Assembly: GCA_902749685.1 (NCBI GenBank)
Contig: CACVKW010000605.1
Coordinates: forward strand, 142,305-206,304
DNA from: Olavius sp. associated proteobacterium Delta 1
GTDB lineage: Bacteria > Desulfobacterota > Desulfobacteria > Desulfobacterales > JAFDCJ01
Direction: 5' to 3'
Length of the DNA stretch: 64,000 bases
Positions 44,722 to 53,515 of this stretch are shown piece after piece (position 1 is the stretch's first letter; every line of letters begins with the position of its first letter). The position numbers were made by a program, and so were the translations under genes. Below the pieces are notes generated by a model. It ran no database searches and was not told the origin of the DNA. It saw only the letters and a program-made list of their open reading frames with translations.

Positions 44722-45936
44722 GTGAAAAAAATTGCAATATTCGGTGTCGGTGCCCAGGGCAGTACCATTGCCAGGCGAATGGATGAACATCCGAATGTAT
44801 CCGAAATTATTTGTGCGGACTACGATAGCAGAGCGGCCGAGGAACTGAGTAATTCATTGGGCAAAGCCCGTGCGCTTCAACTGGATGCCGGTGAGGTGGA
44901 CAATGTCATCAAGGCAGCAGAGGGGTGTGACCTGGTGGTCAATGGTCTGCCCCTGGAGTTTGATCTGATTGTCATGCAGGCCGCTCTGGTGGTGGGTGCC
45001 TCATATATGGACATGGCCGGCCCCATGGAAGATATCGGCTTTGTTGAAAGCTACCAGATGATTTTTTCCGAATGGCACGAAAAATTCAAAGCCAGGGGGC
45101 TGACGGCGATTGTCGGCTGCGGATCATCTCCCGGTCTGGCTAACCTCATCGCCCGGGAATCCGTGGACAAGCTGGATACCTGCGACACCATTGGTATTTA
45201 TGTCTTTGAGGGTGTTTGGACCGAACGCTTTACGCCATTCTGGTGGTCACCGGAGGTTGCCCTCAGCGACATGGGCTATCAGACCTTTCGATTTGAAAAC
45301 GGTAAACATGTAAAGGACAAGCCCTTCAGCCGGCCGGTGATGATGAAACTCAGGGGCATCGATCGAAAGGTTCGGATGTTCGATCATGAGCATGATGAAC
45401 CGGTTACGATGGGGTTGCTGGCCGAGGAGGCTTTAAAAGGCGTTAAAAACGTTGATTTTAAATACGGCGGGTGCGGTGTAGAACTTTCCGAACTGCTGTT
45501 CAATATGGGCTTGCTTTCAAAAGAGCCCGTAGACGTGAAAGGCACCAGCATCGTACCCATGGATTTGGTTCTTAAATTATGTCCCCCGGCGCCTAAATAT
45601 CCGGCAGAGATCAAAGCCATCATCGATGAAGGGGTAGCTGTGGAGGAAGGGGCGTTTCTGGTGAGGGTTGAAGGGACCAAAGATGAAAAGCCGGTCCAGA
45701 TTGACTGCTATGTCAATGCACCGGGTTTGGTGGAATCTTACGAGAAAGCGCGCCTAAGCCACGAGGCCTATCTGACCGGGCAGAGCGGGGCGGTTTTCGT
45801 TCAAATGCTGGTCGATGAAGCTTTTACCGAAAAAGGATTGTTCGTGCCGGAGCAGTTTCCTGCCGATGCCCGCCGCTATTGTTTTCAGGAACTGGCAAAG
45901 CTGGATATCACGGTTGATGAGTTCGTAGATAATTGA
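44722..45936 (+). CDS. saccharopine dehydrogenase-like oxidoreductase 2
   Basis: A 404-residue enzyme (GTG start with AAGGA 6 bases upstream). Rossmann loop GVGAQGSTIARR (about residues 8-19), strand-end Asp in CADYDSRAAEEL, then CDLVVNGLPLEFD and DMAGPMED. The C-terminal Lys-rich saccharopine reductase fold follows. It is about as similar to gene 1 and gene 3 in layout (GxGxQG, DVKG..IVP segment) as they are to each other. Predicted to oxidise or reduce an N-carboxyalkyl amino acid or polyamine. It heads the plus-strand half of the cluster, transcribed away from the Lrp gene. Confidence 0.85.
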   Translation: MKKIAIFGVGAQGSTIARRMDEHPNVSEIICADYDSRAAEELSNSLGKARALQLDAGEVDNVIKAAEGCDLVVNGLPLEFDLIVMQAALVVGASYMDMAGPMEDIGFVESYQMIFSEWHEKFKARGLTAIVGCGSSPGLANLIARESVDKLDTCDTIGIYVFEGVWTERFTPFWWSPEVALSDMGYQTFRFENGKHVKDKPFSRPVMMKLRGIDRKVRMFDHEHDEPVTMGLLAEEALKGVKNVDFKYGGCGVELSELLFNMGLLSKEPVDVKGTSIVPMDLVLKLCPPAPKYPAEIKAIIDEGVAVEEGAFLVRVEGTKDEKPVQIDCYVNAPGLVESYEKARLSHEAYLTGQSGAVFVQMLVDEAFTEKGLFVPEQFPADARRYCFQELAKLDITVDEFVDN

Positions 45937-46294
45937 GGGGCATGGCGTTTTTCTTGCGACCCGCTGACTGGATAATCACCACCGAAATCGCATGAACTCG
46001 ACCATAAGGGTTCGTAATGAATGAACAGTTTACCCTATAGTTTCATAAAATTTTGAAATCCAACTTAGCTGCTGCAATGAAGACCATTGAAAGTATTGAC
46101 TGATCCTGGATTCTGGTTTCTGGATACTGGATGTCGTTGAATTTCACCGATAGGGTACTGTTAGATATCCAGCATCAAGTATCAAGCATCCAGCATCTGC
46201 CCGGAAAAAGCAACGATCTCAGACATAACGGCCAGGCTAGATGACAAGAAATTATGCAATGTTAGGGTTTAATTAAATGGACAGGAAAAGCAAA
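45937..46294. other. intergenic spacer with repeat words
   Basis: No gene. It contains AACAGTTTACCCTAT (46024-46038) mirrored by ATAGGGTACTGTT (46150-46162), and a 23-base word (46178-46200) repeated, inverted, at 52126-52148. An ATG at 46277 in the next gene's frame has no good ribosome site, so the gene start is placed at 46295. Confidence 0.45.
46178..46200 (-). repeat. 23-bp dispersed repeat, copy 1
   Basis: Exact reverse complement of 52126-52148 over 23 bases (minus-strand text starting GCAGATGCTGGATGC). Both copies sit in spacers of the same catabolic cluster. Confidence 0.65.
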
Positions 46295-47530
46295 ATGAGT
46301 AAAATACTAGTTGTCGGTGCCGGCGGGCAGGGCGGGCCTTGTGCTTCCATTCTGGCCGGGGATGAACAGGTCTCCGAGATACGACTTGGAGATATCAATT
46401 ATGAATTGGCCACAAAAGTTGCCGAAAAAATAGGCAGCAGCAAGGTCAATCCTTTAAAGCTGAATGCCGCGGATAAAGAAGCGGTCATCAAAGCCGCCGA
46501 GGGCGTTGACGCCGTTATCAATCTAACCCTGATTGATTATAATGACAACATTCTTGAAGCCGCCCTGGCAAATAAAAGCCATTATGTCGATACGGCCTGC
46601 AATTATGGCTATCTCATGCACATGGTGGAAAACAAGCCCTTGCGATATAGCCGCGAATTCCAGGCCGGCGGGAAGACGGCCTTGATCGGCTGCGGTGCGA
46701 CTCCCGGTATGTCAAACATTTGCATTCGCTATGTTTGCGATCAAATGGATGAAGTTGAAAAAATCTATTTGCGGGCCGGCTATGCCCAACTGGGAGAATC
46801 GCAGGAGGTGGTCAGTGCCTGGGACCCGGGCTGGTCACCGGAAATCGCTTTGGAGGATTTCGCCGAGCCGCCAATGATTTTTGAAAATGGCCAGTATAAA
46901 ACAGTCCCCATTTTCAGCCGCGCTGAAAAATACCGGTTCCCCGAGCCGGTCGGCAGTCTATTACTTGCATCTCACTCCCATGAAGAGCCGTATACGATAC
47001 CCTATTATATCGGTAAAGGTCTTAAAGAGGTGGATTTTAAATATCCTGTTGATCCGCTGGCCGGAGCCTTTGTGAAAATGGGATTCGCGGATGATCGTGA
47101 AATCGATGTCAACGGCATCAGCGTTGTTCCGCGGGATGTGTTGATGAAGCTGGTGCAGCGGCCGGCCAACGAATTTTTAGACGAAACCGAAGCCTCAATC
47201 GCGAATTCGGAAGATTATGCCTGGATCATGGAAATTACGGTCGATGGTGTATTGAATGGCGCTGCTTGTTCGTACTGTCTGACCGATTTATTGCTTATGG
47301 ACAAGGCCACAAAACTGGATTTATTCCGAAAATTCGGATCATCCATCATCGGCGTGTCGTTGCCCGCGGTGGTCGGTGCCAGGATGTGCATGGCCGGTAA
47401 TACAGATACTGGCGTTATCTCTTCCGAATGCCTGGACCCTAATATATTCTTCAGGAAAATGGCTGCCATGGGAAGTCCGGTTTCTTTTGATGAAAAAATT
47501 ATCAAAAGAACTTTGTTTGAGGAGAAGTAG
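46295..47530 (+). CDS. saccharopine dehydrogenase-like oxidoreductase 3
   Basis: A 411-residue paralogue, start chosen at 46295 (AGGAAAAG lies 8 bases before) rather than at 46277. Rossmann loop GAGGQGGPCASIL (about residues 8-20), cofactor Asp in LGDINYELAT, family pattern VNVVDAVINLTLIDYND-type text (VINLTLIDYNDNILE) and DTACNYGYLM. A C-terminal segment LAGAFVKMGF links to DVNGISVVPRDVLMKLV, which matches paralogue 1 (VDVKGVQVSPRDFFFK). Three non-identical copies in one cluster suggest different steps, or substrates, of one pathway. Confidence 0.85.
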   Translation: MSKILVVGAGGQGGPCASILAGDEQVSEIRLGDINYELATKVAEKIGSSKVNPLKLNAADKEAVIKAAEGVDAVINLTLIDYNDNILEAALANKSHYVDTACNYGYLMHMVENKPLRYSREFQAGGKTALIGCGATPGMSNICIRYVCDQMDEVEKIYLRAGYAQLGESQEVVSAWDPGWSPEIALEDFAEPPMIFENGQYKTVPIFSRAEKYRFPEPVGSLLLASHSHEEPYTIPYYIGKGLKEVDFKYPVDPLAGAFVKMGFADDREIDVNGISVVPRDVLMKLVQRPANEFLDETEASIANSEDYAWIMEITVDGVLNGAACSYCLTDLLLMDKATKLDLFRKFGSSIIGVSLPAVVGARMCMAGNTDTGVISSECLDPNIFFRKMAAMGSPVSFDEKIIKRTLFEEK

Positions 47531-47635
47531 TGCGCTTTTTCTTTAAATCCAACAGGACTGCGATGCATACGGATTTTAAGGATTAAGTTTCAGCTCTCCG
47601 GCGGATCAAAGATATTTTTAATAAAAAATTTTCGC

Positions 47636-47696
47636 CACCAAGACACAAAGACCCGAAGAAGAATATTTACTTAAGATTACACTTTGTGTCTTGGTG
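47636..47696. repeat. inverted repeat CACCAAGACACAAAG
   Basis: Perfect 15-base arms at 47636-47650 and 47682-47696. The same family of words forms the imperfect repeat at 41565-41675. It sits in the 5' spacer of the amidohydrolase gene, about 50 bases before the start. Confidence 0.65.
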
Positions 47697-47744
47697 TCTT
47701 TGTGGCAAATCATCCCGGCTTGTCCGGTTTAGGAGATTATTTAA

Positions 47745-49439
47745 ATGAGCAGTGACAAAGAAATCCCGCAAAAGGCCGACTTCGTCTTTCAAAACGGCGT
47801 TGTCTATACTGTCGATCATCAGCGCAGCCGGGCTGAAGCTGTCGCGGTGAAAGGCAAAGGCATTATTTTTGTCGGCAGTAATTCAGGGGCAGCGGAATTT
47901 GTCGGCCCGCAGACTGAAGTAATTGACCTTGCAGGCAAGATGGTGCTGCCCGGTTTTATCGACAGCCACGCCCATGTCTCGGCCACCATCAATGAAGATG
48001 ACAGCGTCATGCTATATCACCTGCAAACGGCGCAAGACTATGTGGCAGCCCTAAAGAATTTCGCTTTCAAACATCCGGATTTAAGCGTAATTTATGGTCA
48101 TGGCTGGAATAATGAGGCGTTTCCACCGGAAGGGCCCCTGAAAGAGGAACTGGATGCCGTTGTTTCCGATCGCCCGGTTTCTTTAATGTCCAATGATGGC
48201 CATTCAATCTGGGTAAATTCCAGGGCGCTGGATATGGCCGGTATCACTAAAGATACTCCATGTCCACCAGGGGGGATGATAGAGATGAATCCAGCCACCG
48301 GGGAGCCCAGCGGCACCATTCGCGAAACTGCCCGTGACCTGATTCAGAATGTATTGCCGCCCTATACGATTGAGCAATTGAAAACAGGCATTCGCGACTT
48401 CATGCTTGAAGCGGCCCGGGTCGGCATCACCAGCGTGCATGACCCCATGCTGTTATTGCCGGACAGCGATGGACAACTAAACGGTTATGGGTCTGCCCGC
48501 AATAGCATTTTGGCCTTCGAGGAGCTTGTCAATAATGCCGAACTGACCTGTCGGGTGCGGGGCGCCATTTTGACCGATCCCACCAAAGGGGACTCGCAGG
48601 TGCCGGCTCTGGTTTCCGCATGCGCCGCACAAAAACATCCCCTTTTTCAAATTAGCGGGGCTAAAGTCTTTGTCGACGGCGTTGTGGAAGGCGGTACCGC
48701 TTACCTGCATGAACCCTATGCTCACAAACCGGACTTCCGGGGAGAACCGCTGTGGGAGCAGGAACAGCTCAACGCGCTTTGCCGGGCGACTGATCGGGAA
48801 AATTTGCAGATTCATATTCATGCTATTGGAGACGCGGCCATCCGCATGTCCCTGGACGCACTGGCGGATGCCCGGCAGCAGAACGGGAGGCGGGATTCCA
48901 GGCACCTGATCACGCATTTGCATATCGTGGATTACGCGGACATTCCGCGTTTTGCCGAACTTGAGGTTGTTGGTGTACCCCAGCCGTTCTGGCATGTGAA
49001 GGGTGAGTATTTCTGGGGGCTTGAGGCAAAGTATCTGGGCCGCGAGCGGGCTGAAAAAGAATACCCGATGAAAAGTTTTCTGGATGCCGGGGTGACCCTG
49101 GCATCGGCCAGCGACTACCCGGTGCAGGTACCCAGCCCGCCGCTGGTCGGGATCATGCTCGGGGTTTTACGCTGTATCCCCGGAGATCCGGATCCCAATG
49201 AAATCCTGGGACCCGGTGAACGCATGACGCTGGCGGATATGATCGCCAGCTTTACCATCAACGGTGCGTTTGCCAATTTCATAGAAAATGAAACGGGATC
49301 GATCGAAGTCGGCAAAAAAGCCGATCTGGTTGTGCTGGAGCGAAACCTGTTTGACATCCCGACCGAAGCAATTGGCGATGTGAAAGTGTTGATGACGATG
49401 TTTGAAGGCAACGCCGTACAGCGGGATGCAACACTCTAA
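47745..49439 (+). CDS. amidohydrolase, YtcJ-like
   Basis: A 564-residue metal-dependent hydrolase of the amidohydrolase superfamily. The metal HxH is in GFIDSHAHVSA (about residues 71-81), the carbamylated-Lys region in KVFVDGVVEGGTAYL, the second His pair in QIHIHAIGDAA and the final metal Asp in LASASDYPVQV. The family (YtcJ/N-substituted formamide deformylase-like) cleaves C-N bonds of amides and ureides. AGGAG precedes the ATG. It follows the third saccharopine-like gene after 214 bases and is 20 bases upstream of the FAD oxidoreductase, so it belongs to the same nitrogen-compound catabolic set. Substrate unknown. Confidence 0.9.
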   Translation: MSSDKEIPQKADFVFQNGVVYTVDHQRSRAEAVAVKGKGIIFVGSNSGAAEFVGPQTEVIDLAGKMVLPGFIDSHAHVSATINEDDSVMLYHLQTAQDYVAALKNFAFKHPDLSVIYGHGWNNEAFPPEGPLKEELDAVVSDRPVSLMSNDGHSIWVNSRALDMAGITKDTPCPPGGMIEMNPATGEPSGTIRETARDLIQNVLPPYTIEQLKTGIRDFMLEAARVGITSVHDPMLLLPDSDGQLNGYGSARNSILAFEELVNNAELTCRVRGAILTDPTKGDSQVPALVSACAAQKHPLFQISGAKVFVDGVVEGGTAYLHEPYAHKPDFRGEPLWEQEQLNALCRATDRENLQIHIHAIGDAAIRMSLDALADARQQNGRRDSRHLITHLHIVDYADIPRFAELEVVGVPQPFWHVKGEYFWGLEAKYLGRERAEKEYPMKSFLDAGVTLASASDYPVQVPSPPLVGIMLGVLRCIPGDPDPNEILGPGERMTLADMIASFTINGAFANFIENETGSIEVGKKADLVVLERNLFDIPTEAIGDVKVLMTMFEGNAVQRDATL

Positions 49440-49459
49440 TCATGCTTGGGAGATAAACC

Positions 49460-50449
49460 ATGAGCCTCACGGGAATCGCGATCGGGGCAGCAGGCGCCTG
49501 GGGCGTGTCACAGGGGCTGTCCCGATTCGGGCGCAACCCTGCAAGACCACCGCAGTTATACGAATTTTACCTCGATAATTACTGGTTCAAATCAGCCGGG
49601 CTCGACACCCAGTCGATGAATCCGCCGCTAAAGGGCTCCCGGAAAGCAGATATCGTCATTCTGGGCGGCGGGTTTACCGGGCTGGCCTCAGCTTACCATC
49701 TTGCCCAAAAATTTCCGGACCGCAAAATTGTTTTACTCGAAGGGGCTTGTTGCGGATACGGCGCGAGCGGGCGCAACGGCGGATTCGTAGACACTCGGGT
49801 TCCCGGTATTTACGACTATATTGAAAAAGCCGGGTACGAAAAAGGGCGTCACGCATTTGATATTAGCCTTTATGGCATCAATCTGATCAAACAGCTGGTT
49901 CCCGAGTACGGGCTTGATTGCGAATTTGAGGAAAACGGGTCGCTTGTCACGGCGATGGACGACAAACAAGCCCGGGCGCTGGAACGGGACTGTGCTACTT
50001 TTAAGGCAATGGGCCTCGAAGCATCAATTATACAGGGTCCGGAACTCGAAGCACAGATAAAGTCACCGCGCTATATTGCGGGCCTGACGTTTCCATACAC
50101 GGGTATTGTCAATCCGTATAAGCTGGCGCGCGGCATGAAAGCGCTGGTGGAAGATATGGGGGTTGAGATTTTGGAAAAGACGGTGGTCATGCGATTTACA
50201 CCTTCCGTGGGGCAGATGGGGGAATTTAAAAATATATATTACGGTGTCGCCCACAACGGAGAGGGGGTCGGCAACTGCCAGACGGCCGGCCGGATCATCG
50301 CTGATTTGATGGCCGGAGAACCCAGTGAACTGACCAAACTCTATTATGTCAATCACAAGATACCCTGGGCCGGTCCGCAGAAATTGCGCATTATCCCGGC
50401 GCGACTCTATAAGTGGTATCGGAACCGCTGGTGTACGGCGGTGTCTTAA
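49460..50449 (+). CDS. FAD-dependent oxidoreductase with internal deletion
   Basis: A 329-residue DAO-family flavoprotein. The dinucleotide-binding loop GGGFTGLASAYHLA (about 68-81) and the FAD loop CCGYGASGRNGG (about 96-107) are intact. The C-terminus MGEFKNIYYGVAHNGEGV and FGRI-like TAGRIIADLMAGEP is also the normal FAD-binding end. But the junction at residues 244-249 (MRFTPS) jumps straight from the first half to the last; relatives have about 140-160 residues of substrate-binding domain there (the R-TPSVG end normally follows that domain). The deletion is in frame. Probably non-catalytic or a remnant. The first 20 residues are unusual (MSLTGIAIGAAGAWGVSQGL). Confidence 0.8.
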   Translation: MSLTGIAIGAAGAWGVSQGLSRFGRNPARPPQLYEFYLDNYWFKSAGLDTQSMNPPLKGSRKADIVILGGGFTGLASAYHLAQKFPDRKIVLLEGACCGYGASGRNGGFVDTRVPGIYDYIEKAGYEKGRHAFDISLYGINLIKQLVPEYGLDCEFEENGSLVTAMDDKQARALERDCATFKAMGLEASIIQGPELEAQIKSPRYIAGLTFPYTGIVNPYKLARGMKALVEDMGVEILEKTVVMRFTPSVGQMGEFKNIYYGVAHNGEGVGNCQTAGRIIADLMAGEPSELTKLYYVNHKIPWAGPQKLRIIPARLYKWYRNRWCTAVS

Positions 50450-50892
50450 CTTTTTTTATGAAACCACACTTGGACTTACCGGATAAGCGCAAAGTATTTT
50501 ATTCGTTCGGCTAAGGATTGGGGACGAAATAAATTGAACAAGTATTGCGATGAATTTTGGTTTGTATTCAAGGCGCGTTGAAGGTTGCATACTTTCCGTA
50601 TGGGGGCTTTAACGCAACGCAGAAGACGGACCCAAAGACAAGTAATATTGTTCAAGTTATTGAGTTCGCAATCCTGAGTTTTGACAGGCGATCGAAAAAT
50701 AGAAGGTCGAATTAAGCGTTGACATTTAACCTTCGCTTATGCATAGGACTAATGGTTTTCGTTTGATTAATTCCAATATTAAAAACTTGGTCCTCGGGCC
50801 ATGTAGCAGATATTTGGCATTGCCGCTAACATGGCGCCGGAGTATTGGAGAATTGGAGTAGTGGGAAAAACATGTCCAAAAGGAGGTTCGAA
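50450..50892. other. intergenic region with 122-bp inverted repeat
   Basis: No gene. A 122-bp hairpin element (50534-50655) fills the middle. The last about 90 bases before the PotD-type gene contain GAGTATTGGAGAATTGGAG text and the ribosome site AGGAGG at 50881-50886. Confidence 0.5.
50534..50655. repeat. 122-bp inverted repeat element
   Basis: Ends TTGAACAA (50534-50541) and TTGTTCAA (50648-50655) pair. Inner arms GCGTTGAAG and CTTTAACGC pair except one wobble, with the apical hairpin CATAC/GTATG (50588-50602, loop TTTCC). Looks like an ERIC-style dispersed palindrome. Confidence 0.65.
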
Positions 50893-52059
50893 ATGCAAAA
50901 AGTAGTATTTAAACTAATGTTGATAGCAGTTACGCTTTTTTTTGCTTTGAATTTGACCGGCGGGGCAGTCGCGGGCGGCCTTCAAAAAATCGGCAAGCTT
51001 GAAGGGTACGTTGATATTGTCGCCTGGCCTGGCTACATCGAAAGGGGCGCAACCGATCCCAATTTTGATTGGGTATCGGAGTTTGAAAAGTCGTGCGACT
51101 GCAAGGTACGGGTCAAAACTGCCGGTACCTCGGATGAAATGGTCGCCCTGATGAATGAAGGCGGCTTCGACCTGGTGACCGCCTCCGGAGACGCCAGCCT
51201 CAGGCTGATTGCCGGCAAACGGGTTCAGGAAGTGAATAAAAAATTAATTCCCAGCTGGGATAAAATCGACCCGCGCCTTCAGAACGCACCCTGGCACACC
51301 GTCGACGGCAAACATTACGGCGTGCCCTATCAGTGGGGGTCAAACGTGTTGATGTACAATACCGATGTCTTCAAAGGAAAACCGACCAGCTGGAAGGTTG
51401 TTTTCGAGGAGATGATCCTGCCTGACGGTAAATCCAATAAAGGCCGGGTCCAGGCCTTCGATGGTCCGATCTATATCGCCGATGCCGCCCTGTACCTGAA
51501 ACATCACCGCCCCGAACTGGGGATCAAAGACCCCTATGAATTGAATGAAGATCAATATAAAGCGGCACTGGAGCTGCTCCGATCACAACGTAAAATCGTC
51601 AACCGCTACTGGCATGATCCCTTTATTCAGATCGATGACTTCACCAATGAGGGCGTTGTGGCATCATCTGCCTGGCCGTTTCAGGTCAATATCCTGCGGT
51701 CCAAAAAGCAGCCGATTGCCAGTGTGGTGCCGGTCGAAGGGGCAACCGGCTGGGCCGATACGACCATGATGCATGTTGATGCGCCGCACCCCAACTGCGC
51801 CTACAAGTGGTTGGAATGGTCCATCAACAAAAAACTGCAGGGCGATCTGGCAGCCTGGTTCGGATCGGTTCCGGTAAGGCTGGATGCCTGCAAAGGCAAT
51901 AACCTGCTGGGAGATGAGGGCTGTACGGTAAATGGACTGGATGAATTTGAAAGAATCAGCTTCTGGAAAACACCGGTGTCAAACTGTGCCACTCAGGGAT
52001 CTTGTGTCCCCTATTATCGCTGGGTGACGAACTATATTGCCGTTCTGGGCGGCCGTTAA
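50893..52059 (+). CDS. potD: spermidine/putrescine-type ABC transporter substrate-binding protein
   Basis: A 388-residue periplasmic binding protein starting at 50893, where AGGAGG lies 7 bases upstream; a frame 16 codons longer has no site. The signal peptide is about residues 1-28 (FKLMLIAVTLFFALNLTGGA). The PotD/PotF fold is seen in VDIVAWPGYIERG, the YGVPYQWGSNVLMYNTD stretch and GFDLVTASGDASLRLIAG. Cys-rich loops (residues about 60-70 CDCKV; C-terminal SNCATQGSC) are unlike E. coli PotD and may form disulfides. It begins a four-gene importer. The ligand may be a polyamine, opine or other cation. Confidence 0.88.
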   Translation: MQKVVFKLMLIAVTLFFALNLTGGAVAGGLQKIGKLEGYVDIVAWPGYIERGATDPNFDWVSEFEKSCDCKVRVKTAGTSDEMVALMNEGGFDLVTASGDASLRLIAGKRVQEVNKKLIPSWDKIDPRLQNAPWHTVDGKHYGVPYQWGSNVLMYNTDVFKGKPTSWKVVFEEMILPDGKSNKGRVQAFDGPIYIADAALYLKHHRPELGIKDPYELNEDQYKAALELLRSQRKIVNRYWHDPFIQIDDFTNEGVVASSAWPFQVNILRSKKQPIASVVPVEGATGWADTTMMHVDAPHPNCAYKWLEWSINKKLQGDLAAWFGSVPVRLDACKGNNLLGDEGCTVNGLDEFERISFWKTPVSNCATQGSCVPYYRWVTNYIAVLGGR

Positions 52060-52125
52060 TCTGACTTTGCATAAAATCTTGTCATCCAGCACTGTCGAGA
52101 TGATTGAGGTGCCTGCCTTATCTGG

Positions 52126-52148
52126 GCAGATGCTGGATGCTTGATACT
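52126..52148 (+). repeat. 23-bp dispersed repeat, copy 2
   Basis: Identical to the reverse complement of 46178-46200. Part of GATGCTGGATGCTTGATAC text in the spacer between the binding protein and the ATPase gene. Confidence 0.65.
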
Positions 52149-52177
52149 GGATCCTGGATAAATGGAATTACACTAAA

Positions 52178-53206
52178 ATGGATTCTGCTGTTTCCTTTCA
52201 TGATGTCTGCCGGTATTACGGTGAGGTGCGTGCGGTTGACAATGTCAGCTTCGAGGTCGGCGACGGAGAGTTTTTCGCAATGCTGGGTCCGTCCGGTTCC
52301 GGCAAAACAACCAGCCTGCGGCTGATTGCCGGATTCGAAAAGCCGACTTCCGGCGAAATTATGATCCACGGCGCCCGGACGGAGAAAATTCCGCCCTACG
52401 AAAGAAATGTAAATACCGTCTTTCAAGATTATGCCCTGTTTCCCCACATGACGGTTTTGAAAAATGTCGCGTATGGGCTGATGGTCAAGGGCGTCAATAA
52501 AAAAGCTTACTTTCAAAAAGCCAATGAAATGCTGGATGTCGTTAAACTGGGGAATTTGGGTGCGCGACACCCCTCTCAGCTTTCAGGGGGCCAGCGACAG
52601 CGGGTCGCACTGGCCAGGGCGTTGATCAATGAACCCCGGGTGCTCCTGCTGGATGAGCCCCTGGGAGCCCTGGATCTGAAACTCAGGAAACAGATGCAGG
52701 TTGAGCTCAAAGCGCTCCAGCGCCAGGTGGGAATCACTTTTATTTACGTCACCCATGACCAGGATGAAGCCCTGTCAATGAGTGATCGTTTGGCGGTCTT
52801 CAATGAGGGCAAGATCGAACAGGTCGGCTCCCCCGGCGAGATCTATGAATACCCGGCCTCGGATTTTGTGGCCGATTTCGTGGGGGATGCCAATATCATC
52901 GATGCTGAATTGGCTTCCCGGCTAAATGGTGAAAAAAAATCCTATTCGATTCGACCTGAAAGAATTCATTTCCATGATGATGCACCCGATGACGGCGGGT
53001 TATGTGTGGCTGAAGGCAAAATCACGGACATCCACTATCATGGCGCCAGTACGCGCTATACGCTGACTTTGGATGACGGCAACAGTTTGTTTTTGGTGCA
53101 ACAGAATTCCAGTGAAATCAACAGTCCCACCGACGGCGCCATTCAAGTGGGCATGCCGAAGCGAATTGCATGGAGTAAAAATGACATTCGCTACTTCAGC
53201 GCTTAA
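52178..53206 (+). CDS. potA: spermidine/putrescine-type ABC transporter ATP-binding protein
   Basis: A 342-residue ATPase with Walker A GPSGSGKTTSLR, Q-loop near VFQDYALFPHMT, signature LSGGQRQRVALARAL and Walker B VLLLDEPLGALD, H-loop THDQDEAL. The C-terminal TOBE domain (about 250-340) has the SIRPERIHF motif typical of PotA. It follows the binding protein after 118 bases and precedes the permeases after 309 bases. The ATPase energises cation import through PotBC. Confidence 0.93.
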   Translation: MDSAVSFHDVCRYYGEVRAVDNVSFEVGDGEFFAMLGPSGSGKTTSLRLIAGFEKPTSGEIMIHGARTEKIPPYERNVNTVFQDYALFPHMTVLKNVAYGLMVKGVNKKAYFQKANEMLDVVKLGNLGARHPSQLSGGQRQRVALARALINEPRVLLLDEPLGALDLKLRKQMQVELKALQRQVGITFIYVTHDQDEALSMSDRLAVFNEGKIEQVGSPGEIYEYPASDFVADFVGDANIIDAELASRLNGEKKSYSIRPERIHFHDDAPDDGGLCVAEGKITDIHYHGASTRYTLTLDDGNSLFLVQQNSSEINSPTDGAIQVGMPKRIAWSKNDIRYFSA

Positions 53207-53515
53207 AAAATGAACATCGAACATCGAACGCCCAACATCGAGTAAGGTATTCTATCTATTAAAAGGGACCGAGCAAATTGCATCTGCCTTGCAAAATTTG
53301 GTTCGGTATATCGCTTCGGCGGTGAAATCAGGGCCGAACGGTTCTCCCTGGCTGTGGTTCCGTTTATTTTAAAATCGAAGAAGCGCAGCGTACTCAATAT
53401 TCGATGTTCGATGTTGGACGTTCGATGTTGGACGTTCAAACTTTTCACTGTTTCGGCAAAGCCGATCATCTCGGAACCGACCCGATAACCAGGTTTTTAA
53501 TATTGGTGTAACACT
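53207..53515. other. spacer between ATPase and permease with long-range inverted repeat
   Basis: No gene. Inverted arms at 53212-53240 and 53409-53437 pair at 26 of 29 positions (right arm CGATGTTGGACGTTCG...). The arms consist of ACATCGAAC-type words. The region is transcribed through if the importer is one operon, so it could form a stem of about 230 bases. Confidence 0.55.
53212..53437. repeat. long-range inverted repeat inside the importer operon
   Basis: Arms 53212-53240 and 53409-53437, 26 of 29 complementary. Internal direct repeats of CGATGTT occur in the right arm. It lies between the ATPase and permease 1 genes. Confidence 0.6.

Noticed and set aside
41565..53437. CRISPR array suspected from regular repeat words
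   Set aside because: Repeat words are inverted pairs in separate spacers, with no regularly spaced unit and no cas genes.
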